From assembly GCF_002443255.2 (NCBI RefSeq), contig NW_019211454.1:63258363-63322362 (forward strand): DNA of 64,000 nt, in the 5' to 3' direction. This DNA comes from Varroa destructor (taxonomy: Eukaryota > Arthropoda > Arachnida > Mesostigmata > Varroidae). Below are positions 1-12,594 of this stretch, one piece after another (the first letter of the stretch is position 1; every line of letters starts with the position of its first letter). The notes under the pieces are model-generated. The model was given only the letters and a program-made list of their open reading frames with translations, made no database searches and was not told the DNA's origin. The position numbers and the translations under genes were made by a program.

Positions 1-3000
1 GTGCGGCCCCCATTACTGCTTACGTTTGATGACCAAAGTTATTGTCTTCCGCTGCGGGTCTATGTGTGCGACGGGTATGTGCTTTATCACCTTGAATGAT
101 TTTTTACTTGGCGCTTTGTAGCACGTACATATAGGTACAGAACGTGGAGGAAATCGTTGCTATTTACAGATTGTTATTGTTATACAAGAATGAATAATTC
201 GCATTAATACCCTAAAACGTTACAATAAATTAGATTTGCAGCTCGTCCTGCGCGGGTGTTCAGGAATCATACAGGGAACTCATCGATGATTTTGAAATTT
301 CGTAACATTAGTCTGTCAATACATACACTATACATATGCATACAGTATACATTTGTTTGTTAGAAAAAATTATAATATACAATGGTACCCTAAGACCCTC
401 GCAACTTGCGATCAATAGATTAATACATCGATGATACGTATATATTGAAGTCCTCTCTGGCAAGTACCAAGTATATCGTACACATATTATGTTTGTGCGT
501 GCAGTTTAAAAACAGATGGCATTTACGTAAGGATTTAGTAATTCTGAAGGGAGCAATTGGTTGTACACAGACTTTATCATAAAGTGAGCCCGTGTTATTT
601 GGTGTGAAGGTCGAATCAAGGTGCTGGCATGAAGTGAATTCGAATTTCCAACGTAATTTCTTCTCCTTTAAATTAACATAAAAACAAAACAAATTATGTA
701 GCTGTTACAGAGTTTAGCTCAAACCTGTCCGTCCCTAATGAAGCACCTCAATTTGCCTTAACGAACAAGAACTTTGAGCAGACCTTAATCATACTGATAG
801 AATTTCCAGTAGGATAACTAGTGCGGTTCAGGTTACCTTATGTTGCTTTAAAGTTATGTTGATTTATAAAACTTACATTTTCAGTCATTGAAGTGCTACA
901 GGCGAAAGTTAATCTACCAGATTAGTTCGTTTCAATTACCCGCTTCTAACTGAATATTCATTTGGATATACTTTACTGGGGAGACTGTAGCATCAAATTT
1001 TGCAATATCATTCACCTAGTTCTGAATTAACCTTGACCTATCCACAATCATATGGAGAACAACTTAGTGGGGGTGATCTTATCACAGTGCTTTAATTTCG
1101 TAATTGCGGTACAGCTTCGCCATGTTTTGGCGGAAAAACCAAGGACGAACCTAAGGCTTCAAAAATAGGTAGGGAAGCGTTTTTTTACATTTAAAACGTT
1201 TTTCCTTCAGAACCATAGTCGCATCATTCGATCCCTAACGTATCTCTGTGTATCGATTAAATATATAAATACATTTGTTCAAAAGCGTTCTATTTATTCT
1301 GCATTGGATCTAGCGTCTTCATGTTTCGATGAAACTAGAACATGCAAAACATCCGAATCAGTAATCATCAAAGTGTGTTCCTCTCATAGTGGTCATCGCA
1401 GCAAAGGTTTCCGGGTATGGGTTGAAATTTAATGATATTCTCGTCCACGCAACATTTAAAATAGAGCGACCTTGTTTTATACAAAACGGCACTTCCATCT
1501 CTAATACCATTGTTGCTGTCATTATTGATTAAACTATTTGTATTGTGATAGGATACAAAGGGAACCTGGTGTAGGTATCCCCAGCCTACGTTTCATTGGG
1601 ACTTAATTAATTCAAGTCACGAGGACGATACAATTTTTCAGTTACAAGTAACGTGCCTTTGTCGGTAATAATACGTTGTAGCTTACTCATTAAATTAGAA
1701 ACAGTAAATTACTTTAGACGCGTGACCTTCTAACTTCGTTACGAGCTTCGATTGATTTCGAGGATGCTGTACACATTATACTGTACTAGACGAAATCCAC
1801 TATTATGAGGTAAGGCTTTACGTTGTACAAAATACGAGCTGAAAGGATCTGTAGGATTTTAACCGTGCGATTTTATATTTGAAACTTCGATCGAGACTTA
1901 ATCAGCAAACTTTAAGCTACAAAACCGACAGCGTCTTTTGGCAATAAAATTCTGTGCGGCTGAAGCTTCCGGAGATATAAAAATGTCTAGCGATCTGCTC
2001 CAGTATCCATTAAAATATTAATTAAAATAGAGTTTTCTGGTAGGACTTGCTGCTCATCCTTAAAGTGATCCATGGACTTGCTTTTTGGTACACTAGACAA
2101 TTCAATTACTTTTTGAGCTCTTAGAACTGAATTGAATTTTCAGCTAGCGGACACTATCGAACCCATAAGGCTAGCTGACGAAGGTGGACGTTCATCCTGG
2201 TACTCATTCCATCATCCTGGAATGAGATCCTTAGAAAACAAGGATTTCAAACACAAAGTCTCTGTACGATAAACTATTGCGAGTGCTTGTGTAAGGATGT
2301 AAACACTTGTACCCTAACCGTTGCAACAGCCATAGGTTCCACGGCGATTATTCGATCACTAACAAAACGAACGTGATAGACAACGTCTTCTGTGTTAAAA
2401 AAAGACTCAACGAATACAGTAAGCTAAACGCTTTAATTGAATGACAAAAAAAGCTTGACTTGCTAATACTAAGCCTATTTTTTTTATTTTAATCGACCAA
2501 AATAGTTAATTAATGCTATAGTCATATGGCAGTGAAGGTACACCATCGAAAAGGTTGGATGATGATAGGATAATGACAACGCAGCGTAGAGAGAGAATAT
2601 TATAGATTTACATTGAAACGAAATACGCAATCGTGTAATGGAACGGCGACATTTCCGTAAAGCAAATGCTATATGGATCACAAGAAAATAAGCCATCCTG
2701 TCATAAACAACTATAGCGTGTAGAACTAATACTGTCCTGCTTTGGATTGCCTGAATTCGCAAGCCACTTTTTCCATAAGTGACTTAATAGTAGGTGTCTA
2801 AAAATCATAGTGTGATATACTGTCACGCAAAATATGACCTCGAAGAAATCTAAAGCGCTATGATGATTTGGTCCTGTTTTTCCTGATCCGCTTGTTTTTT
2901 GTACTACTAAAGGTAGGACCAGTGTATAAGTTTGAAAAAATAAACCTATAATCATAATTCTTTTTTCCATATTTCTCCGTTTAACTACCTTAAACACAAT

Positions 3001-6000
3001 TTGCTGCACAACTAAAATCAGTTAAGCATAAGTTCCCGCAAATTTGTATGGCCAAATTTGTATGTTGTACCATGGTAGAAGAAATGAGCTAGATTTACCC
3101 ACATATTATGTACGCCTTTTATTCGTACCTTATAGGTCGCAGGTTGTTGATGGCATTTGACGTCCTCTTGAATCTTTATGACTGACTACTTCCTCCAGCC
3201 AATCATAAAGCTCGAACACTGGAAATTTTCAGACATTTTGAAGCTTCTGGGCTATTGCTGACTGTTGAATTGTGTGCGACATAAATGTTAGCAGCACCAC
3301 CAAGGTTAGGGTATTGTAATGAAAAAATACACAAAAAAACCGTGAGTATGATACACCGAAACCGTAAATTTTGTGGGTTTGTGTACGAGTAGGTGTCTAT
3401 TGGATAACTATAGACTTCTAGATAGGATATTTGAAGCAACTCTGTGGGCAAAACGACCGGCGCAAACGCGTTTTTACATTTAACCAATTTCATCTTTTCG
3501 AATTGCAATCTTTTTCTTCCGACTACTAGAACGGTTTATAAGTGTTCGTCATGAGTATTACGCCAACGAAAGTTTCTTATTCGATGTATGACAGCGTACT
3601 TTATTATTGCTTCTCAGCCTTCTAGGCTTAAATAAACTACATTTGGAAAAAGTCTCCAGGACCTGTGGCAGTTCTTCGAATTCTGCAAAACGTTACATGT
3701 GAGATGTCAGTTTTAGTCGACAGAGGCTTTTACTCCAAGCTGTTCCTTCATAAAGAGCCTCGGCGATTGTGGCAATACGTTGTTGCTCTTCCGAGTCCCG
3801 ACGTCTGGTCATCTACCTGCTAACCTACGATACTCAAAACTTTGTTCTTGAAACCGTTTATGTATTGTGCTTTTATATAGAGCCTCCTTGCCTTACATCT
3901 TCATACTACTCTTCGACGGATTTCTGTACCGTTGTGGTTTTTGAGGAGCAAAAACTTGACCACTGAGCATTGATTTTCAAGACTAAAATACGTTCTTCCT
4001 TTTGAATTCATTCCTTCCAGAGCAAACCCCACCGGCTTTCGCTCACAGCTTCCTAGAAAACCCAAGTATTTGGTATCCAAAGCTCGTCTGCTATCAGCCT
4101 GTAGTTCAGAAGTTATCCAGCCTCAGGTCCACCAGACTCGTTTGTAACAACTCACTAATTTCAATGTATTGTTGATAGAATTTTACCTCAAATTTAAGGT
4201 TTAAAAATAAACACTCCTAATGAAAAAAAAGTATTTTTAACGTCTGATTTGTTTTGCTTTCGGTGAGCTCAAGAGGTTACTGAAGCAACTCGACATGGAC
4301 GTACCGTCTACGGCGAGTTCAGGCCTAAGAGGAGGTAGTTTGTTAAGTTCAGAGATGACATCTCAGATAGGCTCTTTAAAGGCTAGGCCGCGCTTCGTCG
4401 TTTGACATTGATGCAGATCGCCTGAGGACACTTTTGAAAGCAGACGGTCTGCAAACGATTGAATTGGCTATGATGACGAACTAAGCCTATGCTACTATAG
4501 TCAGCCTTCCTTATTTGATGGGATTTATTCAACAATTAAAAACCTCGCATAAAGAAAGGTCACGTTTCTTTGTCAAAGGCTTCTTCCAACCTCTAACACC
4601 CGATATCGAATAATATGCAATCATTATGACAGGCTCTTAGAACCAAATTCTTACGGGAAGAAATGTGTCTAGGTCAATATGAAGCGCAGCAAAGAATAAA
4701 TGGCTTCGAGAGATATTTATAAGGAAAGAGTTTACTCGTAGCATTGGCAATACTTTATGCCCTGCAGAATGGTAACAAAAACGAGTCAATCGGCAACTAA
4801 TTGTACGTAGGTCAGTCGACAAATGAGTGAATTTAGCTATCAGAGATGATGAAGAACTAAAGCAAAGTCAACTTGGGTGCCGACGGATAAGAAATGGATT
4901 TTTCCATAAATCTCGTAACAGTTTTCACAGATTTGTTATATCTGACAGTGAACAAAGGCTCAACCTTCACTCAAAGGGTACTCTTCAACACCAGGCCAGA
5001 AATTTTTTGCCAGCATAATAAATAAATTGTTGGGTAAATGAACAAGGAAAAAATAAGGAGAATGCATAACATATCTGTCTATTGTCGGAATTAAAATGAA
5101 AAGCTTCATTTTTGTTAGGTGAAAAGCCGTCATTACTCTTTCACCAACCTAATATTAGCCTATAAAATAAATTATGGGGATAACAATAGTTCTTCTTATT
5201 GTTTCCTGCGGTTAATTATCAAAGTGTATTCAGTGCATAGCAGACCGTGTTGGGGTCAAACAATTCAGGGAAAAGCGTTCGAATGTTTTTATTTCTCCAT
5301 TCTGGATGGTAGGCTGCCATGATTTTTCTAGTAAAATCGATTAACTCTATTCCAAAGGCCTAAGAATTTTCCTTAATGGCAATTGTTATATTTTAAAAAC
5401 ATGTTTAATCAATATTTAATAATTAAAAGTATATTTTAGACGAGAAAAATGCTACATTTCAGGGTCACTGGACCTTCATACCACAAAATTAGAAAGTAAT
5501 GCTGTGCACTTTGTTCGGATGTAGAACTATCTCTATCTTTCAAATGATAAGCTCACACTGCCCCTACCTACAAAAAGTCATCGTGTATTTATTTGTAAAT
5601 CAGCTGATAATTCGTGTGCTACCCAAAAACCATTGCATTTTGCAGATTATCGTCTGCCAGAGCGCAGACAGAGCACACGAAGAAGCCGTCTGGGCTACAT
5701 GAGCTGAAAATAAACCATTCTTAAGAGTACTAATATCTAGAAATCGGTATGTATTGACAAGAGCAACAGTACTAAATGACGTTGTCATAATTAAATTATT
5801 AAAGCTAATTTTAACTAACTAATTAAATAAAATTAATTAAATAAAGACTTATCATGCGACAACTCACATAATGTAGCCACCCAGCTAGCCAACAAGTCAT
5901 TTTGATCCCCTTGGCCTCAGTATGCCACCTTTAGCAGTGTTCACCTTAACATTTGACTTTTCCTTGATAGCAATGTACAGAGTCATTGATGCTTGAGCTA

Positions 6001-7130
6001 TATATTATATATAAATGTTTCTTTATTTAGAGCCAAAAAAGATGCAGTTTTTTCTAAATAGCAGTTTAAAAATGGTTTGATTCTCCAATATGCACGGGGG
6101 ATTGAAAGGGGAACTTCTCGCTATGACTCCAGAAACAGACTCGTCCGAGGTACTGTACTTGTATACCCTTCAAAATTGGAAAGAGAAGCGTTTTAGCCCA
6201 AATATCAGCTTTTTTTCTGCTGCTGACAGTTGCCGATACATATACCGGTTTGTTGTTATTATGAATTATGAGTCGATTTACGTATTATACGTTGTCGCAT
6301 CAGTACAACAAATAGCTGGCTTCAGCAAATATGCCGTAGAGTTTTTAGCAAAATGGAAATCAAACGATCATTTGGTAACTTGAAGCTATAAGACTTTCGA
6401 CAGATTTTAAACGTCGTCGTTGTCTCGCACATATATTTCATATAAATCAGCTAGAACCCCTCAACATTTCAGTTACTTCAGTATACTATTAGTGTGTATT
6501 TCGAAGCCGACTATATTGCTAAATTTCAGCTTTGCTTTTTGGGTTGCGATTCTTAAATAAAAAAAAAAAAAACATAATTTTCTAATCATGATTTTATCTA
6601 TTTGTGCACCTAATGTCGTTAGGCAGATATGGGAAAAGCAGCTGGAGAAAGCAATGGTTCAGGTTTAAAAGATAAAAAAAAAACAACTGTACAATGCGGA
6701 CAGGCCTTTAAATCTTCTTCTATCCTTTTTTATTTGCTAAATCTTTCTCATCGTCACCAAGCGATGGATTGTTACAGTCTATATTTCCGCAAAAACCATT
6801 TCGTTTGCTAGTAGGCCCATATATGTACGTAATAAGTACGTCGGTTCACGTTACGACAGACTTGAGGCAATATTGATCCGTCCAATCTTTATGTTTAATA
6901 TCTCAATATCTAAATTTATATATATGAAAAATATGACCATAAAAAGTTTGCGAAATTATAATGTTTGTGAAAAAAGAATATAACAACAAAGTCTCTTTAT
7001 CTAATTCTATCTATCTAACAGAAATCTATCTGTTAAAAGTAGAAAAATATCTAACAGAAAATGTATTTTTTTTTATTAGTAAACAATTTCACTAATTTTC
7101 CAAAGTGACTAGAACATTGACAGAAAGACA
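1..7130. other. Gene-poor AT-rich stretch, no assignable gene
   Basis: No exon, RNA gene or element could be supported here. Open frames are 60-102 codons long, about what chance gives at this base composition, and none carries a convincing domain. Items visible are a short hairpin at 2203-2226 (9-bp arms, 6-nt loop), an A14 run at 6559-6572, and AT-rich patches near 5780-5840 and 6900-7080. Several frames between 4.6 and 6.8 kb can be aligned loosely with Gypsy polymerase, but equally loose alignments can be made on the opposite strand elsewhere, so they are not called. Confidence 0.55.
6559..6572 (+). repeat. A14 homopolymer
   Basis: An uninterrupted run of 14 adenines. It could be a decayed retroposon tail, but no target-site duplication or retroposon body was recognised upstream. 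Confidence 0.9.
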
Positions 7131-7139
7131 CGTGTTAGT

Positions 7140-7600
7140 TTTCAGCTGGTATTAACATGATTGATTCCGTCCAATACGGGACGAGAGCGCCTCCGATCCA
7201 TATGGGACCGTTTGTTCAGGACACGCCGAGACGTTGTCGACATTTAGCACAATACGTTGTACATGATCACCTTTTGTTGAATGACAATTAGGCATTTTTC
7301 TATGCTCAGTTTCTATCGCCTGTGGCAAGAAATTAATTCTGAATAGCTATTAAAAAATCATTATTATAGACATAAAAAATCATGTAAAAATATTTTGTCG
7401 AATGAAAATCATGGATTTGAGCAACACAACGCTAACTGCCAACAGCTAAGGATCCGATAAGTGTCGAAAAAGTTCGACAGGGTATAGAAAAAGCCTTCGA
7501 CATCAAATCTCACAAGCAAACTACTATACCTGCAGAAGTTATGCCTGTGTTTGCACGATACCTTTGTTAGTCCTTAAGGTTAGCCAGTCCCATATCAGGG
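7140..7600 (+). pseudogene. Possible LINE reverse-transcriptase relic
   Basis: Two blocks lie in the same reading frame. The first (about 7142-7330) reads PPIHMGPFVQDTPRR and then AQFLSPVARN, placed like the N-terminal reverse-transcriptase motifs of non-LTR elements. The second (about 7484-7510) reads IEKAFDIKSH, resembling catalytic motif A with its first Asp. Stops lie between and after the blocks, and the loop following motif A is short. In the family this domain primes DNA synthesis on nicked target DNA. The IEKAFD word is the only dense match, so chance similarity is possible. The next recognisable piece, at 7.9 kb, is on the opposite strand. Confidence 0.3.
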
Positions 7601-7719
7601 ACCGTTACTCGCAAAGTCTGAGAACGTCGAAGTTTACAATTACAATACAGTAATTTACCAGTTCGAGAACCATAATAGAAATCGGTTTATCAAATACTCT
7701 CTTGTAGCTTATTCCCAAC

Positions 7720-8013
7720 CTATAAGTGCAACATGCTGGCGTTTAAGCTATTGAATACGTTTTTTCCACATATCTTAAAGTTAGAACGAGGCAGTAGGTG
7801 AACGCTTGATACTAAACACCTAATTCGGTTACACGAACGTAATACTTTTGAGAGACGTTCATCAACAGAATGATTGCTTAGGTGTTTTTTATTGATATCG
7901 TAATATTTGCAACCATCTTGGCCTTCGCTATCGTTGTTGTAGGGTTGCAAGTGGGCTAGTTTGGCCCAGCGCAGACGATCGAACGTTCCAATCCATTTTG
8001 GGCCGAGATCCAC
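7720..8013 (-). pseudogene. Possible Gypsy integrase C-terminal tail
   Basis: A 97-codon open frame. Near its start it reads LGPKWIGTF, which resembles the chromodomain/GPF-type tail that follows the integrase core in many Ty3/Gypsy elements. The preceding open frame on the same strand (8454 to 8200) could be aligned only loosely with an integrase core and is not called. No zinc finger, LTR or complete catalytic triad is seen. Chance resemblance cannot be excluded for a nine-residue match. Confidence 0.28.
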
Positions 8014-8454
8014 CTCAGTGGCTTCGTTTTATTTCGTCCTCACTCTTTCCTTCTACAACTAGTCGTCATCGATACTACTCGGCTAAATATAAATTCACAG
8101 CACCCATTCTGGGTGGCGGGCTTGTTCAGATTGGCTGGTTCTTATATGTACATCGAGTCTAAGGTGTTATATCGTGGTTATTTTTACTGGCTTCGTTGGT
8201 CAGCCGGTAATTCTAATCTTACCATGACTGACAGCTGGGTAGCAGCTACGCATAGCTAAAGGCATAGGCGATTGCAGAATATATCGACTCATTCGTGTTA
8301 CCGATAGTGTATTAGGGACGGTACAGGATGGGAAACGCCTATGAGCCCTCGGGAACCAACTTGTATTTACAGGAAGGACGGCTTTCAACGAAACAATTAC
8401 GGGATAAAAATAGTGTTCATAAGTATGCAGTTTGTTTACTTGCAGTGTACCCAC

Positions 8455-10930
8455 CTGCTGTACACAATTTCTGTTGAATTTTTACCCGGATTGCCGCATC
8501 ATTAATTAAGCATACACAATTATAATTAAGTGAGCCGCCACGAGTCCGTGCGGCAAAACACTCAAAGCAAACGCCCGAGCTAGGTAAAGACATTATTGTT
8601 AGTAATTTCACTTGAGCGACGTATATATAAATCGTAGATGTTAGTTGGGAATTAGATAAGCGTGTTTAGAACGATTTATCTGGAATGAGATGAACAGATT
8701 GGAGATTGCTTGGAATGTATCGTATGAACCCGTAACTAGGAAGTCTACTCATACGATCGAAAGTATATAGGTAATTCCTGACAACAATGTAGTGACACTG
8801 TCTTGTATATATATGTATTCAACCATTTTAACGGATTTATTCGACAACTAGATAATGTTAATATCCATTGCTGTGTCTCAATGTACGGCGACCATTTGTC
8901 CTCAAACTAGCAGAAACGCACTTTAGGCGTCCTTGTTTAGCTTTCACGGGACGCATTTTTATTTAATCCTGTATATGTATACTATGGCAGTAAATATTAA
9001 TACGTATTTTGACATTTTAGTAACGTGTTTGGAGCTGTTTTCCTTTCGTTTCATTCGTTCTGATTAGCTACGTCGTTATTCCATTCTGGTAGAGATGGTT
9101 GTCGACAAAAAGTTCCTGAAAAAAAACAAGACACTTTCACCACCACCATCACTACTGTATGGTAGGGGTCGGTAAGGTACGCAGTTTGCATTGTATGTAG
9201 CTGCATGTTACTCTATCCAAATTTTGCAATTGCAGTCTTTGATCGTTGTGTGGGGTTTCTATTGCCCGTACATACAACACAGAAACACACGTACACCTTT
9301 TCACAGACATCCTGACAGCAGCTTGACGCCTACCCACAGAGCTTTCCGCCTCCTTTTACTCAAAACGGTCTCTTTTTTCTGGAGGCGGTGCTCTGTCCGC
9401 CCGTTTGTTTCCTGTGAGCTTCTCTTTCTTGTTCTTTGCCCTTATAATAGGCACGATACACAACAGGGCGATGGCAATGCTACCAGAAGTTCAATTCTAG
9501 AGGAGAAACACAGGCCATATACTGCTAAAATACTCCGTGTCCTACTGTTTCACTTTAGCGTTGATTTTCGATGCTCTTGAACGCGACGAACAGGTAGATT
9601 GGGCAACAAGTCCGCTATTCTGCTTAGGGTAACTGGCGATTTTCCGTCGTAGCAGTTTTGTCCTATTCTCCAGCTATTGTTGACACTGATCGCCACCATC
9701 GACACCATCGAACAACTTGTTCCTATTGATCTTAAATCGATTCTTGGAATTCTTGTTTGTCCTTTCGCAAATAATCAGATAATATTGCACTCGACCGGAG
9801 GGAATAGGAAGATGACTGTCATCTAAAAGTAGGTGGAAAGAAGTCGTATGCGGGGATAAACTGCACCATAATTTTTCTCGATTATTTTGCGATATATGTT
9901 AGACGCTAAGCATGTTTGTAAAAGATGATTCGATCCGTAATAGAATAATTCGAAGAACGATTTATATGTTGGATTGTTTCTATATTTGCTACATACCATA
10001 TTTGCTAACTATACTTGCTTTGCATACAACGTGCGGGTATCATTATATGTGCAGAAGTCCACACTACTAATCTCAGAACTGTTCTGTTTATGTAATTATT
10101 TATACATTCAACTAAATACGGAAATTATTCAAGACAACAGACCATAAATCAGTGCTACAAGCTGAAAATTATGACAAGTGTACAGCAATGCCCAAAGAGA
10201 AAATCGTGGCATGAACTGTCCGAGAGGTCCTAAACGTCGCACAATTACCGAACTCTAAGGCCTACATTTATATCAAATATTCTAAAATAATGTGTGACGC
10301 AGTAGAACAATCCTAGCGCATATGCAGATTACTTCAAATCAAAGTAATTGTTAAAGGTACGCACTTCCGAGTCAACCAACAAAATAAATAGAGCCACTGC
10401 ACTTCGGGAGAACTCAGTTATTTAAACAAATTAGCCAATAGCTTATGGCAGCATTATTGGTACATATAGTAGAAATTTTGGTGAAATATTGTAGATTTTT
10501 ATAAATGTCACATGATACTTATCATGTAACTAGTTCGTTTCGAATTATATGGCGCGGCTACTTTGGCTGCTATCTTTCACATCAAAGGCATTCTTACTAT
10601 ATTTATAGTTGGCACTAGCTTACTGACACCTCAGTCGTAATTTTCGTTCTGAGCTAAGCAACATCAAACCGAATAGTGACAATATGCTAGAGTAGAAGGT
10701 TTTGTCGCATCGTGTATCCATATAGCAATGCTTGTGATACGAAGTCATCACAGGAATTCGCGTAGCTAAAAACATGTTCAATATTATTTCAGAGACTACA
10801 TTAATAACTTATTATAAGCGAATCTGGCGAATTTTGAAATTTAATTAATTTTCGAATTACGCGCCGCTAGCAGACGACATTTGGCTGGTAATCATTTCAA
10901 TCTTCTAGAAATCTGTAAAAACCAGTTTTG
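8455..10930. other. No supported gene; unassigned ORFs
   Basis: The longest open frame here, 9191-9580 (+, 129 codons), lies in a locally GC-richer patch and shows no domain, signal peptide or repeat I recognise. A low-complexity, CAC/CAT-rich stretch lies near 9135-9165. No splice-flanked exon, tRNA or element terminus was identified. Confidence 0.5.
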
Positions 10931-10944
10931 TCTGCTCTAAAAAA

Positions 10945-11490
10945 ATGAGTTCGAAAGGAAAAGTAAATCTTAGGCGTGAAACTTAACGCTCGGAAGCCCA
11001 GCTTCTATTGTTCAAAGGCCACAGCGCTACAAAAATTCACCGAAAATTGATGGCAGACATTAGGCAAGGAAACCTTAAGCAAAAACACAGCATGATTGAA
11101 GGAAACGCTTCAAGAATGGAGACTGGATTGTTGAAGACCAACGAGGAATTTACCAGATGTCGAGTCCCGCAAGACAAGAACACACTGGCGCAATTGAAGA
11201 GGTTATTTATAGTTGTACAGCTCGGTATCTAAGGCATTTTAGGAAGTCTTCGCCAAGACAGGCATTTCATAAGTAACGTTTTACAGCAAATTTTTCTGGC
11301 ATTTTAATGCAAAATCTGAAAAAAAACGGGTCTACGTGAATTGATTCCAGGTCAGCTGGAAATTTGTGCAGTGCATTCTACATGCGATTTTGGAACAAGG
11401 AACTCGTTTGGAGCGTACGATCGCCGCGGAAGAGACGCGGTTCAATCTCTACGGCCAGGCGGAGAAAAATTAGAAAAGAAAATGACGTCG
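10945..11490 (+). pseudogene. Mariner-like transposase relic
   Basis: Three blocks in order resemble mariner-family transposase. Around 11005-11050 the frame reads GHSATKIHRKL, like the N-terminal helix-turn-helix. Around 11335-11380, in the same frame after a stop at 11230, it reads RELIPGQLEIC. After a one-base frame shift, 11402-11460 reads RLERTIAAEETRFNLY, where the first catalytic Asp of the DDD triad would lie; the matching position is Glu. The ATG at 10945 is followed within about a dozen codons by a stop. The enzyme would have cut and pasted the element at TA sites. Terminal inverted repeats and a flanking TA duplication were not found, so the ends are unknown. The N-terminal block is the best evidence. 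Confidence 0.42.
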
Positions 11491-11494
11491 GTCT

Positions 11495-12385
11495 AAAGTG
11501 AAATTGAGTTCGTTGGCAGTGTCGAGTAGGCTCTTACGTAAAGTGATAGTAGTACTTGCAACGGACTTCACAACGGACTTGCATCTATTCTTATGAGATA
11601 ATCGTCAAAAATAAAGATATCAATGTAGCCCACTATCTCGAGGTTTCTAAGAGACATATGGAACTCTTGATAATAGAAAGCACTGGTAACCTGATAACAA
11701 CGTCAGACCTCATCGCCATGTCTCAGTTACTTCTTATCAGCAACAGAATATCCAACGCTGGCTCCAACCCACTTATTCTCTTGCTCTAAGTCTGTTCTTT
11801 TATAGGACTTTCCTTGTTCTGAAAAAAAAAACAACTTACCTCTAGGAGCCCTAGATGGAAAAGTTAGTATGGGAACGCGAATGATATTTATATGGTTACC
11901 TTGTAGCGTCGAGAGATGTGTGTAAATAATAAAGTAGAGTTCCTTTAACACATATTGATTAAAATTATCATTTTAGCTTATAATAGGTTCAAAAGTTATT
12001 CAGTTTTAAACACCGCCGGATTCACTTGTGGGTTTTCTTTTGATGGAATTATGCGAAAGAAACTTTGCATTAGCCGACAATGATTTAATGTTACACTAGC
12101 GCTCATTGGCAAAGGCCTCAACGTTAAACTTGCGATATGGATTTATGTTCATATGCTAGCTTATATTTCCGGGTATTATATTATTTTTATAAACTAGATT
12201 ATAGTTGTAACCTAAAAATATAAATAATTAATAGTAGTTCCAACTAGGAGCCAACTAAAAGTGTACGCTCTCTTATTAACTGCGCGAGCAAACCCAATCA
12301 TTGATTCGTTAGACAAACAATTTTATGGTGTTTCAATTAAAATATGGCCACTACGACAAAAACTTCCGCGTGCAGAAAACAAGTT
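11495..12385. other. No supported gene
   Basis: On the minus strand a good donor-like sequence (AGAG/GTAAGT, exon end at 11840) lies inside a 74-codon open frame, but no protein family supports an exon. The rest is AT-rich and unassigned. Confidence 0.5.
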
Positions 12386-12389
12386 TCGC

Positions 12390-12590
12390 TCACGGCATAT
12401 GCACGATTGCCGAATGTCTGTGCGTACTGTGTAACCTCATGTGAGTTCGTGATACACCCAGCGGAATAAGATTACCAGCTAGCGGGTCCAAAATGTAGAC
12501 GCGGTAGGTGAAATAGTTTCGTTGAGTATGCTCGCTATACTGCCTCATGAACCATTTACCATAACTATTCACTTTCTAAGCGAAGCCTAT
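12390..12590 (-). pseudogene. Copia integrase C-terminal relic
   Basis: A minus-strand frame reads KVNSYGKW, then QYSEHTQ, then, after an extra five residues, YRVYILDPLAG. This order matches the region just after the integrase core of Ty1/Copia polyproteins, where a GYS-type motif precedes a YR.YDP-type motif. The upstream integrase core and downstream reverse transcriptase were not found nearby, and an in-frame stop lies at the start of this block. It is read as an isolated fragment of a decayed retrotransposon. The two dense words with near-correct spacing make it better than the weak Gypsy-like fragments. Confidence 0.4.
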
Positions 12591-12594
12591 TTTA

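Noticed and set aside
4637..6811. Chain of open frames that can be aligned in order with Gypsy reverse transcriptase and RNase H
   Set aside because: The matches are loose (few identities, many gaps). As a control I aligned a frame chosen as a shadow (33268-33474, +) and it matched about as well, so these are not distinguishable from chance without a profile search.
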